Positions 25,749-33,638 of a stretch of DNA of 46,864 nt are shown piece by piece (position 1 is the first letter of the stretch; every line of letters starts with the position of its first letter). A model generated the notes under the pieces. That model had not been told where the DNA came from. It was given only the letters and a program-made list of their open reading frames with translations, and ran no database searches. The DNA comes from Omnitrophica WOR_2 bacterium RIFCSPHIGHO2_02_FULL_50_17 (lineage in GTDB: Bacteria; Omnitrophota; Gorgyraeia; Zapsychrales; Zapsychraceae), in assembly GCA_001805645.1 (NCBI GenBank), contig MHGQ01000025.1, positions 1 to 46,864 on the forward strand, written 5' to 3'. The translations under genes and the position numbers were made by a program.

Positions 25749-27098
25749 TTATCTGTTCGTAAATAAGGCCTGAAGTTTCTTGACGGCTGTCTTTTGGCAA
25801 AAGACGATGACTTTTTTGCCTGCCTCGATCTGGGTATTGCCTTTGGCGAGGATGACCTCTTTGTCCGTATACATGGCCCCCACAATAGCGTCTTTGGGGA
25901 ATTTGATATTCCCGATAGTTGTTCTCGTGACAGGAGAGCCTTCTTCGGGGATAAATTCCAGCGCCTCTGTCTCCCCCTCCAGAAACTTGGCAACCGAGCT
26001 GATGCCCTTGCCGCGGACCAGACGGAGGATGCGCTCTACGGCGAGGTAGTAAGGATTGATGGTCGCGTCGATATCCAGGGCGTTGATAACCGGCAAAAAG
26101 TCCTGATGCTGCGAAATAACAATCGTCGTCTTGGCCCCCATTTTCTTGGCAAGGATAGAGCTGATCAGATTCACATGATCGTTATCCGAGGTGGCAACAA
26201 ACACATCCGCGGCCTCAATGCCGCATTCGGCAAGGATATTGGTCTCCGACGCAGAGCCGTTGATAACCCTCACAGACTCCAATTCGCCGGCGACTTCCTG
26301 GGCCAGCTCTGTGTTCTCCTCTAAGAGAATCACATCCCGGATTTGTTTGGATAAAACCGACGCCGCGTGCCTGCCTATGATCCCGGCGCCGTAAACCACC
26401 GCCTTTTGGGGGAGTTTAACATCGGGGTTGACAAAGGTTAAGAATTCCCCTAATGACGGCGCCGGCAAGAGCACATAAATGCGATCCGTGGCCTGAACCG
26501 CCGTATCGCCTTTGGGGATAATAACCAAGTCGTTGCGGACAATGGAAATAATCAAAAACGGCCACGGGAAATCCTCGTCGCGGATATCTTCCATCTTAAG
26601 GCCGCATAAGGGAGAGGTGGCTGGGATATCAAAAGCGCGCAGGAGAATCCGTCCATTGGCAAAATCCGCCACCTCGCTGGAGCCCGGCGCCGCCACCAGC
26701 TTGACAATGGCCTGGGCCGCCACCAGCTCAGGGTTGATAATTTCGTCAATGCGAAACTGGCTGTACCCGACCTGCGCAATCATCTGACTTAAAGAGATAT
26801 TCCTGACGCGCGCAATCCTGCGCTTGGCCCCCAGCATACCAGCCAGGGAGCAGACAATCAAATTCGTCTCGTCGGAGGTCGTTACCGCCAGAACAAGCTC
26901 GGCCTCCTCAACACAGGCCTTGCGCAAGACGCCCGGATCCGCCCCGCTGCCGATAATGACCTTAACGTCGAGCTTTTCGATGTTTTTCTGGGCGACTTTT
27001 TCGTTGGACTCAATGAGATAAACTTCATTGTTCTCCTCAGACAAAGACTTGGCTAAGTTTGTCCCAATCTTGCCAGCTCCGACAATAATAATTTTCAT
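25749..27098 (-). CDS. trkA: TrkA, regulatory subunit of Trk potassium transport
   Basis: A 449-residue cytoplasmic protein made of two RCK halves. Each half has a Rossmann NAD(H)-binding motif (GAGKIGTNLAKSL at the start; GAGIIGRHAASVL in the middle) followed by a TrkA-C domain. It gates TrkH in response to nucleotides. It is placed directly before trkH. Upstream lie 217 bp with a palindromic repeat, a GC-rich hairpin after rplT and no clear promoter. Confidence 0.93.
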   Translation of the reverse strand: MKIIIVGAGKIGTNLAKSLSEENNEVYLIESNEKVAQKNIEKLDVKVIIGSGADPGVLRKACVEEAELVLAVTTSDETNLIVCSLAGMLGAKRRIARVRNISLSQMIAQVGYSQFRIDEIINPELVAAQAIVKLVAAPGSSEVADFANGRILLRAFDIPATSPLCGLKMEDIRDEDFPWPFLIISIVRNDLVIIPKGDTAVQATDRIYVLLPAPSLGEFLTFVNPDVKLPQKAVVYGAGIIGRHAASVLSKQIRDVILLEENTELAQEVAGELESVRVINGSASETNILAECGIEAADVFVATSDNDHVNLISSILAKKMGAKTTIVISQHQDFLPVINALDIDATINPYYLAVERILRLVRGKGISSVAKFLEGETEALEFIPEEGSPVTRTTIGNIKFPKDAIVGAMYTDKEVILAKGNTQIEAGKKVIVFCQKTAVKKLQALFTNR

Positions 27099-27148
27099 CG
27101 TGCCAATGAATCCTTTATCTTCATGCTAAAGTCTGTCCCCATAATTTT

Positions 27149-27188
27149 GCCCCGCTTCTTGTCCCGCTAAAAAACGGGACGGCGGGGC
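27149..27188. repeat. GC-rich nested hairpin between trkA and rplT
   Basis: GCCCCGC...GTCCCG-CTAAAAAA-CGGGAC...GCGGGGC-type arms form a two-step stem. TTTT follows on the plus strand, so it looks like a terminator in the plus direction, yet no plus-strand gene precedes it. It adjoins palindromic repeat B and is probably part of the same repeat complex. In the same gap, GCCCGC-GGTGT-GCGGGC just after rplT may end the infC-rpmI-rplT message. Confidence 0.6.
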
Positions 27189-27192
27189 TTTT

Positions 27193-27266
27193 AATTCTGC
27201 TCATATACCCCGATGCTTGCCTGGCCGTCCGGCAGGCGGGCATCGGGGAGTTTAGAAGGCTTCATT
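27193..27266 (-). repeat. Composite palindromic repeat, copy B (short form)
   Basis: In minus orientation: AATGAAGCCTTCTAAACT, then CCCCGATGC ... GCCTGCCGGACGGCCAGGC ... GCATCGGGG, then TATATGAGCAGAAT. Relative to copies C and D, the whole right half (from ATCCAGG to the second palindrome) is missing: the sequence passes from GGGGTAT directly to ATGAGCAGAAT. Confidence 0.85.
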
Positions 27267-27315
27267 GCAAAACACAGATTGTTGGGCCGGCCCGCACACC
27301 GCGGGCGGAACCCGT

Positions 27316-27669
27316 CTAAGCAGAGGCCTTGGCCGTCTCCACAAGCCTTTTGAAAGCATCCGGCGCATGGACCGCTAACTCGGCAATGATCTTGCGGTTG
27401 ACCTCAACGCGGGCTGCTTTAAGGCCTTTTATGAAGCGGCTATACGAAATGCCGGCCTCCCGGCAAGCCGCATTGATGCGGACAATCCAAAGGTGCCTAA
27501 ATTCGCGCCTTCTGACTTTTCGATCGCGAAAAGCATACATAAGGCCCTTCATGACAGAGCGCTTGGCCTGACGATAACGCTTGCTTCTATGCCCAAACTG
27601 ACCCTTGGCCATTTTTAACACGCGTTTTTTCCGCTTATGGGCGGTAACAGAGTTCTTGATTCTAACCAT
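27316..27669 (-). CDS. rplT: Large ribosomal subunit protein bL20
   Basis: A 117-residue basic protein of normal length, starting MVRIKNSVTAHKRKKRVLK, with the conserved GHRSKRYRQAK and RRREFRHLWIVRINAA. bL20 binds 23S rRNA early in assembly and often autoregulates the infC-rpmI-rplT operon. Its ATG overlaps the end of rpmI by 8 bp, so translation is coupled. Confidence 0.97.
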   Translation of the reverse strand: MVRIKNSVTAHKRKKRVLKMAKGQFGHRSKRYRQAKRSVMKGLMYAFRDRKVRRREFRHLWIVRINAACREAGISYSRFIKGLKAARVEVNRKIIAELAVHAPDAFKRLVETAKASA

Positions 27670-27859
27670 ACGGCAACAGCCTCCTCATCTTTTTAGCATC
27701 TGCGCCCGAGAGATACGAACTTTGACGCAGTTTACGTTTTGTCTTGCGGGACATTTTCCCTAAGATATGCCCCCGGTTGGCACTGCGCTTCTTTATTTTT
27801 CCGCTCTTCGTAAACCTCAATCGTTTCGCCGCAGAGCGATTGGTCTTAAGTTTTGGCAT
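27662..27859 (-). CDS. rpmI: Large ribosomal subunit protein bL35
   Basis: A 65-residue, Lys/Arg-rich protein, starting MPKLKTNRSAAKRLRFT, with the typical KRSANRGHILGKMSRKTKRKLR. Middle gene of infC-rpmI-rplT, 47 bp after infC, with AAGGAAA just before the ATG. Confidence 0.97.
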   Translation of the reverse strand: MPKLKTNRSAAKRLRFTKSGKIKKRSANRGHILGKMSRKTKRKLRQSSYLSGADAKKMRRLLPYG

Positions 27860-27906
27860 AAATTTTCCTTTCTTTGAAAAATCCCAAGCCGATAAACGGC
27901 ACGGCG

Positions 27907-28446
27907 TTATCCTCCCTCGGCATGGCCCGTCAACTGGCTGGCATTCGGGGCAATCAAAACCGTCATGATGCGCCCCTCCATAGCTGGCGCTTTCTCTGCC
28001 TGGCCGTATTCGGAAAGGTCTGCAACCGCCCGCGCCAATATCTTGGCCCCGAAATCCCTGTGCATCATTTCCCGGCCGCGGAAGAACAAGTTGATCTTCA
28101 CCTTGTCCTTTTTCTTCAAAAAATTAATGGCTTGTCTTAATTTTATCTGATAATCTCCCTCTCCGATGTTAGGCTTTAGCCGCATCTGCTTTAAATGCAT
28201 GACATGCTGATTCCTTTTGATGCGCCGCTCTTTCTTCTCCTGATCATATTTGAATTTGCTGTAATCCATAATGCGGCACACCGGAGGATTCGCTGTCGGA
28301 GCCACTTCCACAAGATCCAGACCGTGTTCCTTGGCCAGATCCAATGCCCGGCGAATGACCACGACACCTAGCTGCTCGGACTCCGGGCCGATGACCCTGA
28401 CCTCCGGAGATCTGATCCGCTCATTAACGCGTATGTACTTTTGGAT
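27907..28446 (-). CDS. infC: Translation initiation factor IF-3 with an apparent AUC start codon
   Basis: A product of 179 residues: (I/M)QKYIRVNERIRSPEVRVIG ... VAPTANPPVCRIMDYSKFKYDQ, then the C-terminal domain MRLKPNIGEGDYQIKL. Upstream of the family-conserved RVNERIRSPEVR there is no in-frame ATG, GTG or TTG before an in-frame TGA (about 28464-28466). A GGAGG site (28454-28458) stands 7 bases before ATC (28444-28446), so AUC is the best start. The first standard codon, GTG 28362, would remove the N-terminal ~28 conserved residues. IF-3 discriminates against non-standard starts, and E. coli infC uses AUU, giving self-regulation. thrS lies just upstream. Confidence 0.9.
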   Translation of the reverse strand: MQKYIRVNERIRSPEVRVIGPESEQLGVVVIRRALDLAKEHGLDLVEVAPTANPPVCRIMDYSKFKYDQEKKERRIKRNQHVMHLKQMRLKPNIGEGDYQIKLRQAINFLKKKDKVKINLFFRGREMMHRDFGAKILARAVADLSEYGQAEKAPAMEGRIMTVLIAPNASQLTGHAEGG

Positions 28447-28468
28447 GGCTACACCTCCTTCTCGTCAT

Positions 28469-30238
28469 TTACGATTCTTTCAAACAGACTTCTTCCTGAA
28501 CATTCCGAAGGAACGTTTGCACCTCTAGTGCCCCCTGATCGCCTTTTCCATATCTGCGCACAGCTATCGTGTTGGCCTGCGCCTCTTTGTCACCGACGAT
28601 TAAAAGATAAGGGACTTTTCTAATAGTTCCCTCCCGTATGCGCTTATTAAGACTTTCGTTGCGCTGGTCAATTATAACGCGAAGGCCTCCTTTTTGTAAA
28701 TCATCTTTTACGCGATCCGCATAGGCCCGATGCTCATCTCTTATAGGAATGATGACCGCCTGTGTCGGAGCGAGCCACACCGGGAATGCCCCGCCATAAT
28801 GTTCGACCAACATCCCAATAAACCGCTCAATGCTTCCCAAGATCGCCCGGTGAACCATGATCAGCCGCTCTTCTTTCCCTTGATTATTGATATAGTTTAA
28901 ACCGAACCGCTGGGGAAGCGCAAAATCGCATTGAATCGTCGCGCACTGCCATTCCCTGCCCAAGGCATCCTTGAGTTTGACATCGATTTTAGGACCATAA
29001 AACGCGCCGTCTCCTTCATTGATTTCATAAGGCAGCTTCATGTGCTGCAAAGAAGATTCCAAGGCATGCGTCGCCATTCCCCATTGCTCCGGGCTTCCGA
29101 TATAATCGTCGGGACGCGTGCTTAATTCGAAACGGATGTCTTTGCCGACAACCTTAAAGCCGAAATCTTTCATAATTTCCAAAGCAAACATGATCACCTG
29201 GCACACTTCCGATTCAATCTGATCTTCGCGGCAGAAGATATGCGCGTCGTCCTGCGTAAAGCCGCGCACCCGCAGCAACCCGTGCAGGACACCCGCCTTT
29301 TCTCGTCGATAAACGCTCCCCAGTTCAAAATAACGGATCGGCAGTTCGTTATACGAGCGCAATTTAGATTTATAAATCAAGATGTGCCCCGGGCAGTTCA
29401 TCGGTTTAACGGCAAACGGCTCCTCGTCAACATCGAAATAATACATGTTCTGCTTGTAATGTTCGGCGTGTCCGCTGATTTCCCATAGCTTCCCCTTCAA
29501 GATATGCGGCGTAATAACCATCTGGTATTCGTGTTTGAGGTGCTGCTCGCGCAGGTAATCTTCAATTGTTTTGCGCAGCATGGCGCCGGCGGGATGATAA
29601 AACACAAGCCCCGCTCCGGCGGTCTCATGATAGAAGTCAAACAAATCAAGCTGGGGGCCCAGCTTGCGGTGGTCCCTTTTCTCGGCCTCTTCCAGCCGCT
29701 TCAAATAATCCTCCAGATCTTTCTGGCTTAAAAAACATGTTCCGTAAATTCTCTGAAGACGCGCCTTGCGCTCATCCCCGCGCCAGTAAGAACCGGCGAC
29801 CGAAAGCAGCTTAAAGGCCGTGATCTCTCCCGCATTGTCCACATGCGGGCCTTTACACAGGTCGGCAAACTCCTCGCCGGTTTTATAAATCGAGACTTTC
29901 TCGTCAGGGATGTCATGAATCAGCTCCACCTTGTAATCCTCGTGCCGCCCGGCAAAAAATTTAAGCGCCTCCTCTTTGGACATAAAGCCCTGCTTAAAAG
30001 ACGGCTTGCGTTTAATAATCTGGCACATGCGCTCTTCAATTCTTTTAAGATCCTCGTCGGTAAACGGCTTTTTTTTATCAAAATCGTAATAAAAGCCGTC
30101 TTCGATCGCCGGCCCGATCGTGATCTGGGTATCCGGCCACAGCTCTTTAACCGCCTGGGCCATCACATGCGAACAACTGTGCCTCAATTTGTCTAAATCC
30201 GTTTTATATTCCATTGTCTCGTTCTTCATCGTTCGCAC
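28469..30238 (-). CDS. thrS: Threonyl-tRNA synthetase without TGS domain
   Basis: A 589-residue class II synthetase; standard bacterial ThrS is about 640. The protein begins almost directly with the editing domain (LRHSCSHVMAQAVKEL, with HxxxH), so the ~60-residue N-terminal TGS domain is absent. The catalytic core has MNCPGHILIYKS (zinc Cys), RVRGFTQDDAHIFC and the C-terminal anticodon domain (QAVIIPIRDEHRAYA). I use GTG 30238 behind GAGG; ATG 30229 is an alternative. A palindromic repeat lies directly upstream. Confidence 0.92.
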   Translation of the reverse strand: MRTMKNETMEYKTDLDKLRHSCSHVMAQAVKELWPDTQITIGPAIEDGFYYDFDKKKPFTDEDLKRIEERMCQIIKRKPSFKQGFMSKEEALKFFAGRHEDYKVELIHDIPDEKVSIYKTGEEFADLCKGPHVDNAGEITAFKLLSVAGSYWRGDERKARLQRIYGTCFLSQKDLEDYLKRLEEAEKRDHRKLGPQLDLFDFYHETAGAGLVFYHPAGAMLRKTIEDYLREQHLKHEYQMVITPHILKGKLWEISGHAEHYKQNMYYFDVDEEPFAVKPMNCPGHILIYKSKLRSYNELPIRYFELGSVYRREKAGVLHGLLRVRGFTQDDAHIFCREDQIESEVCQVIMFALEIMKDFGFKVVGKDIRFELSTRPDDYIGSPEQWGMATHALESSLQHMKLPYEINEGDGAFYGPKIDVKLKDALGREWQCATIQCDFALPQRFGLNYINNQGKEERLIMVHRAILGSIERFIGMLVEHYGGAFPVWLAPTQAVIIPIRDEHRAYADRVKDDLQKGGLRVIIDQRNESLNKRIREGTIRKVPYLLIVGDKEAQANTIAVRRYGKGDQGALEVQTFLRNVQEEVCLKES

Positions 30239-30284
30239 ATCGCACCTCGAAGGACGATGTACGAAGTACTAACAACGATTTTTA

Positions 30285-30418
30285 AATGAAGCCTTCTAAA
30301 CTCCCCGATGCCCGCCTGCCGGACGGCCAGGCAAGCATCGGGGTATCCAGGTAGGGCTTCATTCCTGCGATTTTGAATCCCCGTCCGCCTAAGGCGGACG
30401 GGGTATATGAGCAGAATC
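30285..30418 (+). repeat. Composite palindromic repeat, copy C (full form)
   Basis: Full structure: AATGAAGCC outer arm; hairpin 1 CCCCGATGC ... GCCTGCCGGACGGCCAGGC ... GCATCGGGG; GGCTTCATT outer arm; spacer CCTGCGATTTTGAAT; hairpin 2 CCCCGTCCGCC-TA-AGGCGGACGGGG-like palindrome; tail TATATGAGCAGAATC. It lies between tRNA-Val and thrS. Confidence 0.9.
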
Positions 30419-30422
30419 AAAA

Positions 30423-30496
30423 TGGACCCAAGAGGGATCGAACCTCTGACCTCTTCCATGTCAAGGAAGCACTCTAACCAGCTGAGCTATGGGTCC
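30423..30496 (-). tRNA. tRNA-Val (GAC)
   Basis: A 74-nt cloverleaf. Acceptor GGACCCA pairs with TGGGTCC; anticodon arm CTTCC-TTGACAT-GGAAG gives GAC; T-arm GGTTCGATCC. CCA is not encoded. Last of three tRNA genes read toward thrS. The 113-bp gap to tRNA-Leu holds a degenerate tract rich in CGA/CGTT words but no recognisable gene. Confidence 0.94.
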
Positions 30497-30609
30497 GCGT
30501 CTAATAAATTTATATCGTCTTTCATCGCTCGTAATTCATCGTTCGCAAAATAGATTCTCGCTTCCAACCGCTAACGAACGACCACCGACGAACAACGATC
30601 GATGAGACA

Positions 30610-30692
30610 TGGGCAAGGTGGGAGTCGAACCCACACAGCCTTACGGCCACAGGATTTTAAGTCCTGCGTGTATGCCATTCCACCACTTGCCC
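30610..30692 (-). tRNA. tRNA-Leu (TAA)
   Basis: An 83-nt class II tRNA. Acceptor GGGCAAG pairs with CTTGCCC; anticodon arm CAGGA-CTTAAAA-TCCTG gives TAA; the long variable arm (TGGCCGTAAGGCT) is present; T-arm GGGTTCGACTCCC. CCA is not encoded. Confidence 0.94.
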
Positions 30693-30698
30693 AATACA

Positions 30699-30770
30699 AG
30701 GCGTGGACCGGGATCGAACCGGTGCATAGTGGTTTTGCAGACCACTGCCTTACCGCTTGGCTACCACGCC
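30699..30770 (-). tRNA. tRNA-Cys (GCA)
   Basis: A 72-nt cloverleaf. Acceptor GGCGTGG pairs with CCACGCC, with U73 as expected for tRNA-Cys. Anticodon arm GTGGT-CTGCAAA-ACCAC gives GCA. It lies 23 bp after coaC and 6 bp before tRNA-Leu. Confidence 0.94.
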
Positions 30771-30793
30771 ATTATATCTTTTCGGCATAAAAT

Positions 30794-31339
30794 TCACTTT
30801 ACTGCGTCTGCCACAGCCTTGACGATTATATCCACATCCGCGATATGCCCTTCCCCAACGACACCGCAGGCTAATTTCCCCTTCACCGAAGAAATAAACC
30901 GCACACCCTGTTTCTCTAATCTTGCGCGGTTATCCTGCACAAGAGGATTCTGATACATCTGCGTATTCATCGCCGGCGCTATTAAAATAGGCGCCTTCGT
31001 CGCCAAGGCCAGGCACGTCAGCAGATTATCCGCTATACCATAAGCCATTTTCCCAATAATGGCCGCTGTTGCCGGCGCAATGAGAAGAATATCCGCCTCC
31101 TGCGCCAAGGCGATATGCGGCATCTTCCATGCGTCGTCGTAAGAATCGAACGTGTCTCGGCAAACCTTTTCACCAGCAAGCGTTGACAAAGTCAGGGGAG
31201 TTATAAAATGCTCCGCCTCCCTGGTCATAACAACAGACACGCTAAATCCTTTTTCGTGCAATCGCCGTATAATATCCGCGGCCTTATACGCGGCAATGCT
31301 TCCCGTCACCCCTAAAACAACTTTTTTCGGCTTCGTCAC
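30794..31339 (-). CDS. coaC: Phosphopantothenoylcysteine decarboxylase (CoaC-only flavoprotein)
   Basis: A 181-residue HFCD-family FMN enzyme that decarboxylates 4'-phosphopantothenoyl-cysteine in CoA synthesis. Landmarks are GVTGSIAAYKA, the catalytic-His region MPHIALAQEAD, the substrate motif APAMNTQMY and the active-Cys flap LACGVVGEGH. The CoaB synthetase half, usually fused in bacteria (~400 residues), is missing and not found in this window, so CoaB must be separate. The start is GTG 31339. Gene order gmk-rpoZ-coaC is classical. Confidence 0.88.
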   Translation of the reverse strand: MTKPKKVVLGVTGSIAAYKAADIIRRLHEKGFSVSVVMTREAEHFITPLTLSTLAGEKVCRDTFDSYDDAWKMPHIALAQEADILLIAPATAAIIGKMAYGIADNLLTCLALATKAPILIAPAMNTQMYQNPLVQDNRARLEKQGVRFISSVKGKLACGVVGEGHIADVDIIVKAVADAVK

Positions 31340-31345
31340 GTCTCT

Positions 31346-31582
31346 TTACTCGCTTTCTGGTTTTTCCGCAAACGAAAGAGTATCTTTAGCCTGCTTGACC
31401 TCGATTTTACCCTGCAAAATTTCTTCCAAGGCGATAGTAGTCGCCTTGTCCGTGGAAGAATTGTTGATAAGGGATGGGTTGCCCTCTGAAATCTCAAGGG
31501 CACGCCCGGCCGCCATACGGATCAGGCGATAAACGCTCCCGCCGGATCGCGGCAACAGCTTTTCAACAGACCTGTGACTCAT
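31346..31582 (-). CDS. rpoZ: RNA polymerase omega subunit
   Basis: A 78-residue omega-type protein with YRLIRMAAGRALEIS, NPSLINNSSTDKATTIALEEILQGKI. I chose ATG 31582 because AAGGAG lies 7 bases upstream; ATG 31600 is 6 codons earlier without a good site. Neighbours gmk and coaC support the call. Confidence 0.88.
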   Translation of the reverse strand: MSHRSVEKLLPRSGGSVYRLIRMAAGRALEISEGNPSLINNSSTDKATTIALEEILQGKIEVKQAKDTLSFAEKPESE

Positions 31583-31623
31583 CGATTCGCTCCTTTTCAT
31601 GTTTAAACGATATTAAAAATGTA

Positions 31624-31652
31624 TATATAGCATACCGCGCTCGTATTGTCAA
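31624..31652 (-). promoter_or_regulatory. rpoZ-coaC promoter
   Basis: A consensus -35 TTGACA (31647-31652) and -10 TATATA (31624-31629) are exactly 17 bp apart, about 40 bp before the rpoZ start. Confidence 0.75.
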
Positions 31653-31716
31653 AAAATAATTCTTATACCTGCGGATCTCGGAACCAAGAGCACATTTTCT
31701 CCAACTCCCTATTTGG

Positions 31717-32304
31717 CTATAAGTTACGGCCGGAATAAATATGGAACAAAATAATTTGTTCGATCTCCCGATAGGCCTTGCGCAGGTCTTCGTTGATGAC
31801 GATATAATCATAATGCCCGGCTTCTTTTAATTCCTCGCGGGCAGTGTTTAATCTCAGGCGGATCCCCCCATCGTCTTCCGAACCTCTTTTCAAAAGACGC
31901 TCTTTTAACGCGGCCAGCGAAGCGGTTTTAATAAATATTCTTACCGCCTCCGGGAATTTACGGCCAACAACCCCTGCTCCCTTGACGTCAATGCACAGCA
32001 GGACATTTTTCTCATCCCTTAAAAGCTCCTGCACCTGCTTCTTCGGTGTCCCATAATAATTATCAAACACCTTCTGCGATTCTAAAAAATGCCCCGCCTT
32101 TTTCTTGTAAAGAAACGTCTTGCGGCTGACAAAAAAATAGTCGCGCCCCCCCCTCTCGCCAGGACGCGGGAGGCGCGTTGTTACCGACACGGCTTTAACG
32201 ATTTTCCCCTTGAATATTCGGCTGGCTAAAAGCTTTTTATAAAGAGTGGTTTTCCCGGAGCCGGAAGGGCCGGAGAGAATAATAATCTTGCCCTTTTTGA
32301 TCAC
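31717..32304 (-). CDS. gmk: Guanylate kinase
   Basis: A 195-residue P-loop kinase converting GMP to GDP. P-loop LSGPSGSGKTTL is at the start, followed by the GMP-binding TTRLPRPGERGGRDYFFVS. Start is GTG 32304 with GGGGGA upstream. It lies 12 bp after yicC, the usual pairing. Confidence 0.95.
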   Translation of the reverse strand: MIKKGKIIILSGPSGSGKTTLYKKLLASRIFKGKIVKAVSVTTRLPRPGERGGRDYFFVSRKTFLYKKKAGHFLESQKVFDNYYGTPKKQVQELLRDEKNVLLCIDVKGAGVVGRKFPEAVRIFIKTASLAALKERLLKRGSEDDGGIRLRLNTAREELKEAGHYDYIVINEDLRKAYREIEQIILFHIYSGRNL

Positions 32305-32316
32305 TTCTTCCCCCGG

Positions 32317-33138
32317 TTATTCAATATTCTGCGCCTGTTCCCGGATCTTTTCAATCTTACTTTTTAAGGCAACCACGGCGTTGATAACCTCTTTATCCGG
32401 CAGCTTTGCGCCGATCGTATTTGTCTCGCGCTGCATCTCCTGGGCGAGAAAATCGAGCTTTTTCCCGACAGAAGCCTTTCCCCTAAGAAGCAGTTTTGCT
32501 TCATCAATAAAATGGGTCAGGCGCGAGATCTCTTCATTGATATCACAGCTTTTTTGAAACGACTGAAACTCCTCTACGGACGAAATCTTTCTCTTGTCGC
32601 TTAAAATCACGCCTGCCTTCGATTGTATCTTCTTTATCTGCAAGGCCATACGCTTAAGCTTATCGCCCACATCCATTGCCAGACTGCGACCTTCGCGTTT
32701 GCGCATATTCTCCAACCCCTTTAATGCGACGTGAAGACATTTCTCAAGACTTGGCCAGAGGATCTCTGGGTCCATGGACACCTCTTTGGTTTCCAAAACA
32801 GCCGGAAGCTGAATAATGTCGGAGATCTTCACGTCGTTTTCCAAATGAAATTCTTTTCTCAAAAGCCTGGCATACTGCAGGTATTTTCTAACGGCCTCTT
32901 TATTAAGGACCGCTTCCTGGGCAGGCTTTTGTATAATCTTAACAGAAACCGTCACCTTCCCTCGCTCGATATATCTCTGCACCAATTGGCGTATTTTATC
33001 TTCGATCGCTCCAAAACCTATAGGAAGGTAATAAGTTATATCAAAATAGCGGTGATTGAGACTCTTTGCCTCTATAAGTGCCTTGATTTTCCCAGCAGAC
33101 CACTGGGCACTGCCGAATCCCGTCATTCCCTTAATCAT
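32317..33138 (-). CDS. yicC: YicC/YloC-family endoribonuclease
   Basis: A 273-residue protein with the family start MIKGMTGFGSA, SLNHRYFDI and the C-terminal DUF1732 region (GKKLDFLAQEMQRETNTIGAK). YicC proteins form hexameric endoribonucleases. ATG 33138 is used because AGAAGG is 7 bases upstream and it overlaps the ndk stop as ATGA. Confidence 0.92.
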   Translation of the reverse strand: MIKGMTGFGSAQWSAGKIKALIEAKSLNHRYFDITYYLPIGFGAIEDKIRQLVQRYIERGKVTVSVKIIQKPAQEAVLNKEAVRKYLQYARLLRKEFHLENDVKISDIIQLPAVLETKEVSMDPEILWPSLEKCLHVALKGLENMRKREGRSLAMDVGDKLKRMALQIKKIQSKAGVILSDKRKISSVEEFQSFQKSCDINEEISRLTHFIDEAKLLLRGKASVGKKLDFLAQEMQRETNTIGAKLPDKEVINAVVALKSKIEKIREQAQNIE

Positions 33139-33638
33139 GTCCACACCTTCTTTTTGTATGTCCTAACTTTTTTTATTGTTGTCGGATAAATCTCCTCTAT
33201 GATGTCGTCGGGCTCAAACCAGAGCTTGATTTCCCGTTCGGCCTCCTTTTTATCTGAAGACACATGAACGACATTTTCAAAAAGTCCGTCTCTGGTGATG
33301 CGCCCGTAAGAGCCGCGAACAGTCTGGGGATCGGCCATTTCAGGATTGGTGTCTCCGGCAATTTTGCGGCACCTTTTTATGGCCCGCGATCCGTAATAAA
33401 TAACGGCAATCAGTTTATTGGTTTTATGGTATTCGCCAGCGAGATACGAGACGATCTGAGGGAAAAAAGGCTTGCTCTCAAGATGTTTGTAGTGCGCGTA
33501 TGCGAGCTCGCGCGAGGCTCTAACAACGCGGATTCCGACGAGATCAAGATTAGCTTGCGCCAATTTTGTCAGCACGCTGCCCACAAGGCGCTTGCTGATT
33601 CCGTCGGGTTTTATAATGACGAGGGCGGGCTCTTTCAT
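33135..33638 (-). CDS. ndk: Nucleoside diphosphate kinase
   Basis: A 167-residue enzyme exchanging gamma-phosphate between NTPs and NDPs. VIIKPDG opens the fold and the phospho-accepting His is in FENVVHVSSD. Usual length is 140-150; the extra C-terminal tail (PTTIKKVRTYKKKVWT) is basic. Its ATG overlaps the parB stop and its stop overlaps the yicC start, so parB-ndk-yicC are coupled. Confidence 0.93.
   Translation of the reverse strand: MKEPALVIIKPDGISKRLVGSVLTKLAQANLDLVGIRVVRASRELAYAHYKHLESKPFFPQIVSYLAGEYHKTNKLIAVIYYGSRAIKRCRKIAGDTNPEMADPQTVRGSYGRITRDGLFENVVHVSSDKKEAEREIKLWFEPDDIIEEIYPTTIKKVRTYKKKVWT

Noticed and set aside
28447-30284. T-box or other tRNA-sensing leader before thrS, infC, pheS or gltX
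   Set aside because: No T-box sequence (AGGGTGGNACCGCG-like) or specifier stem is visible in these short leaders.
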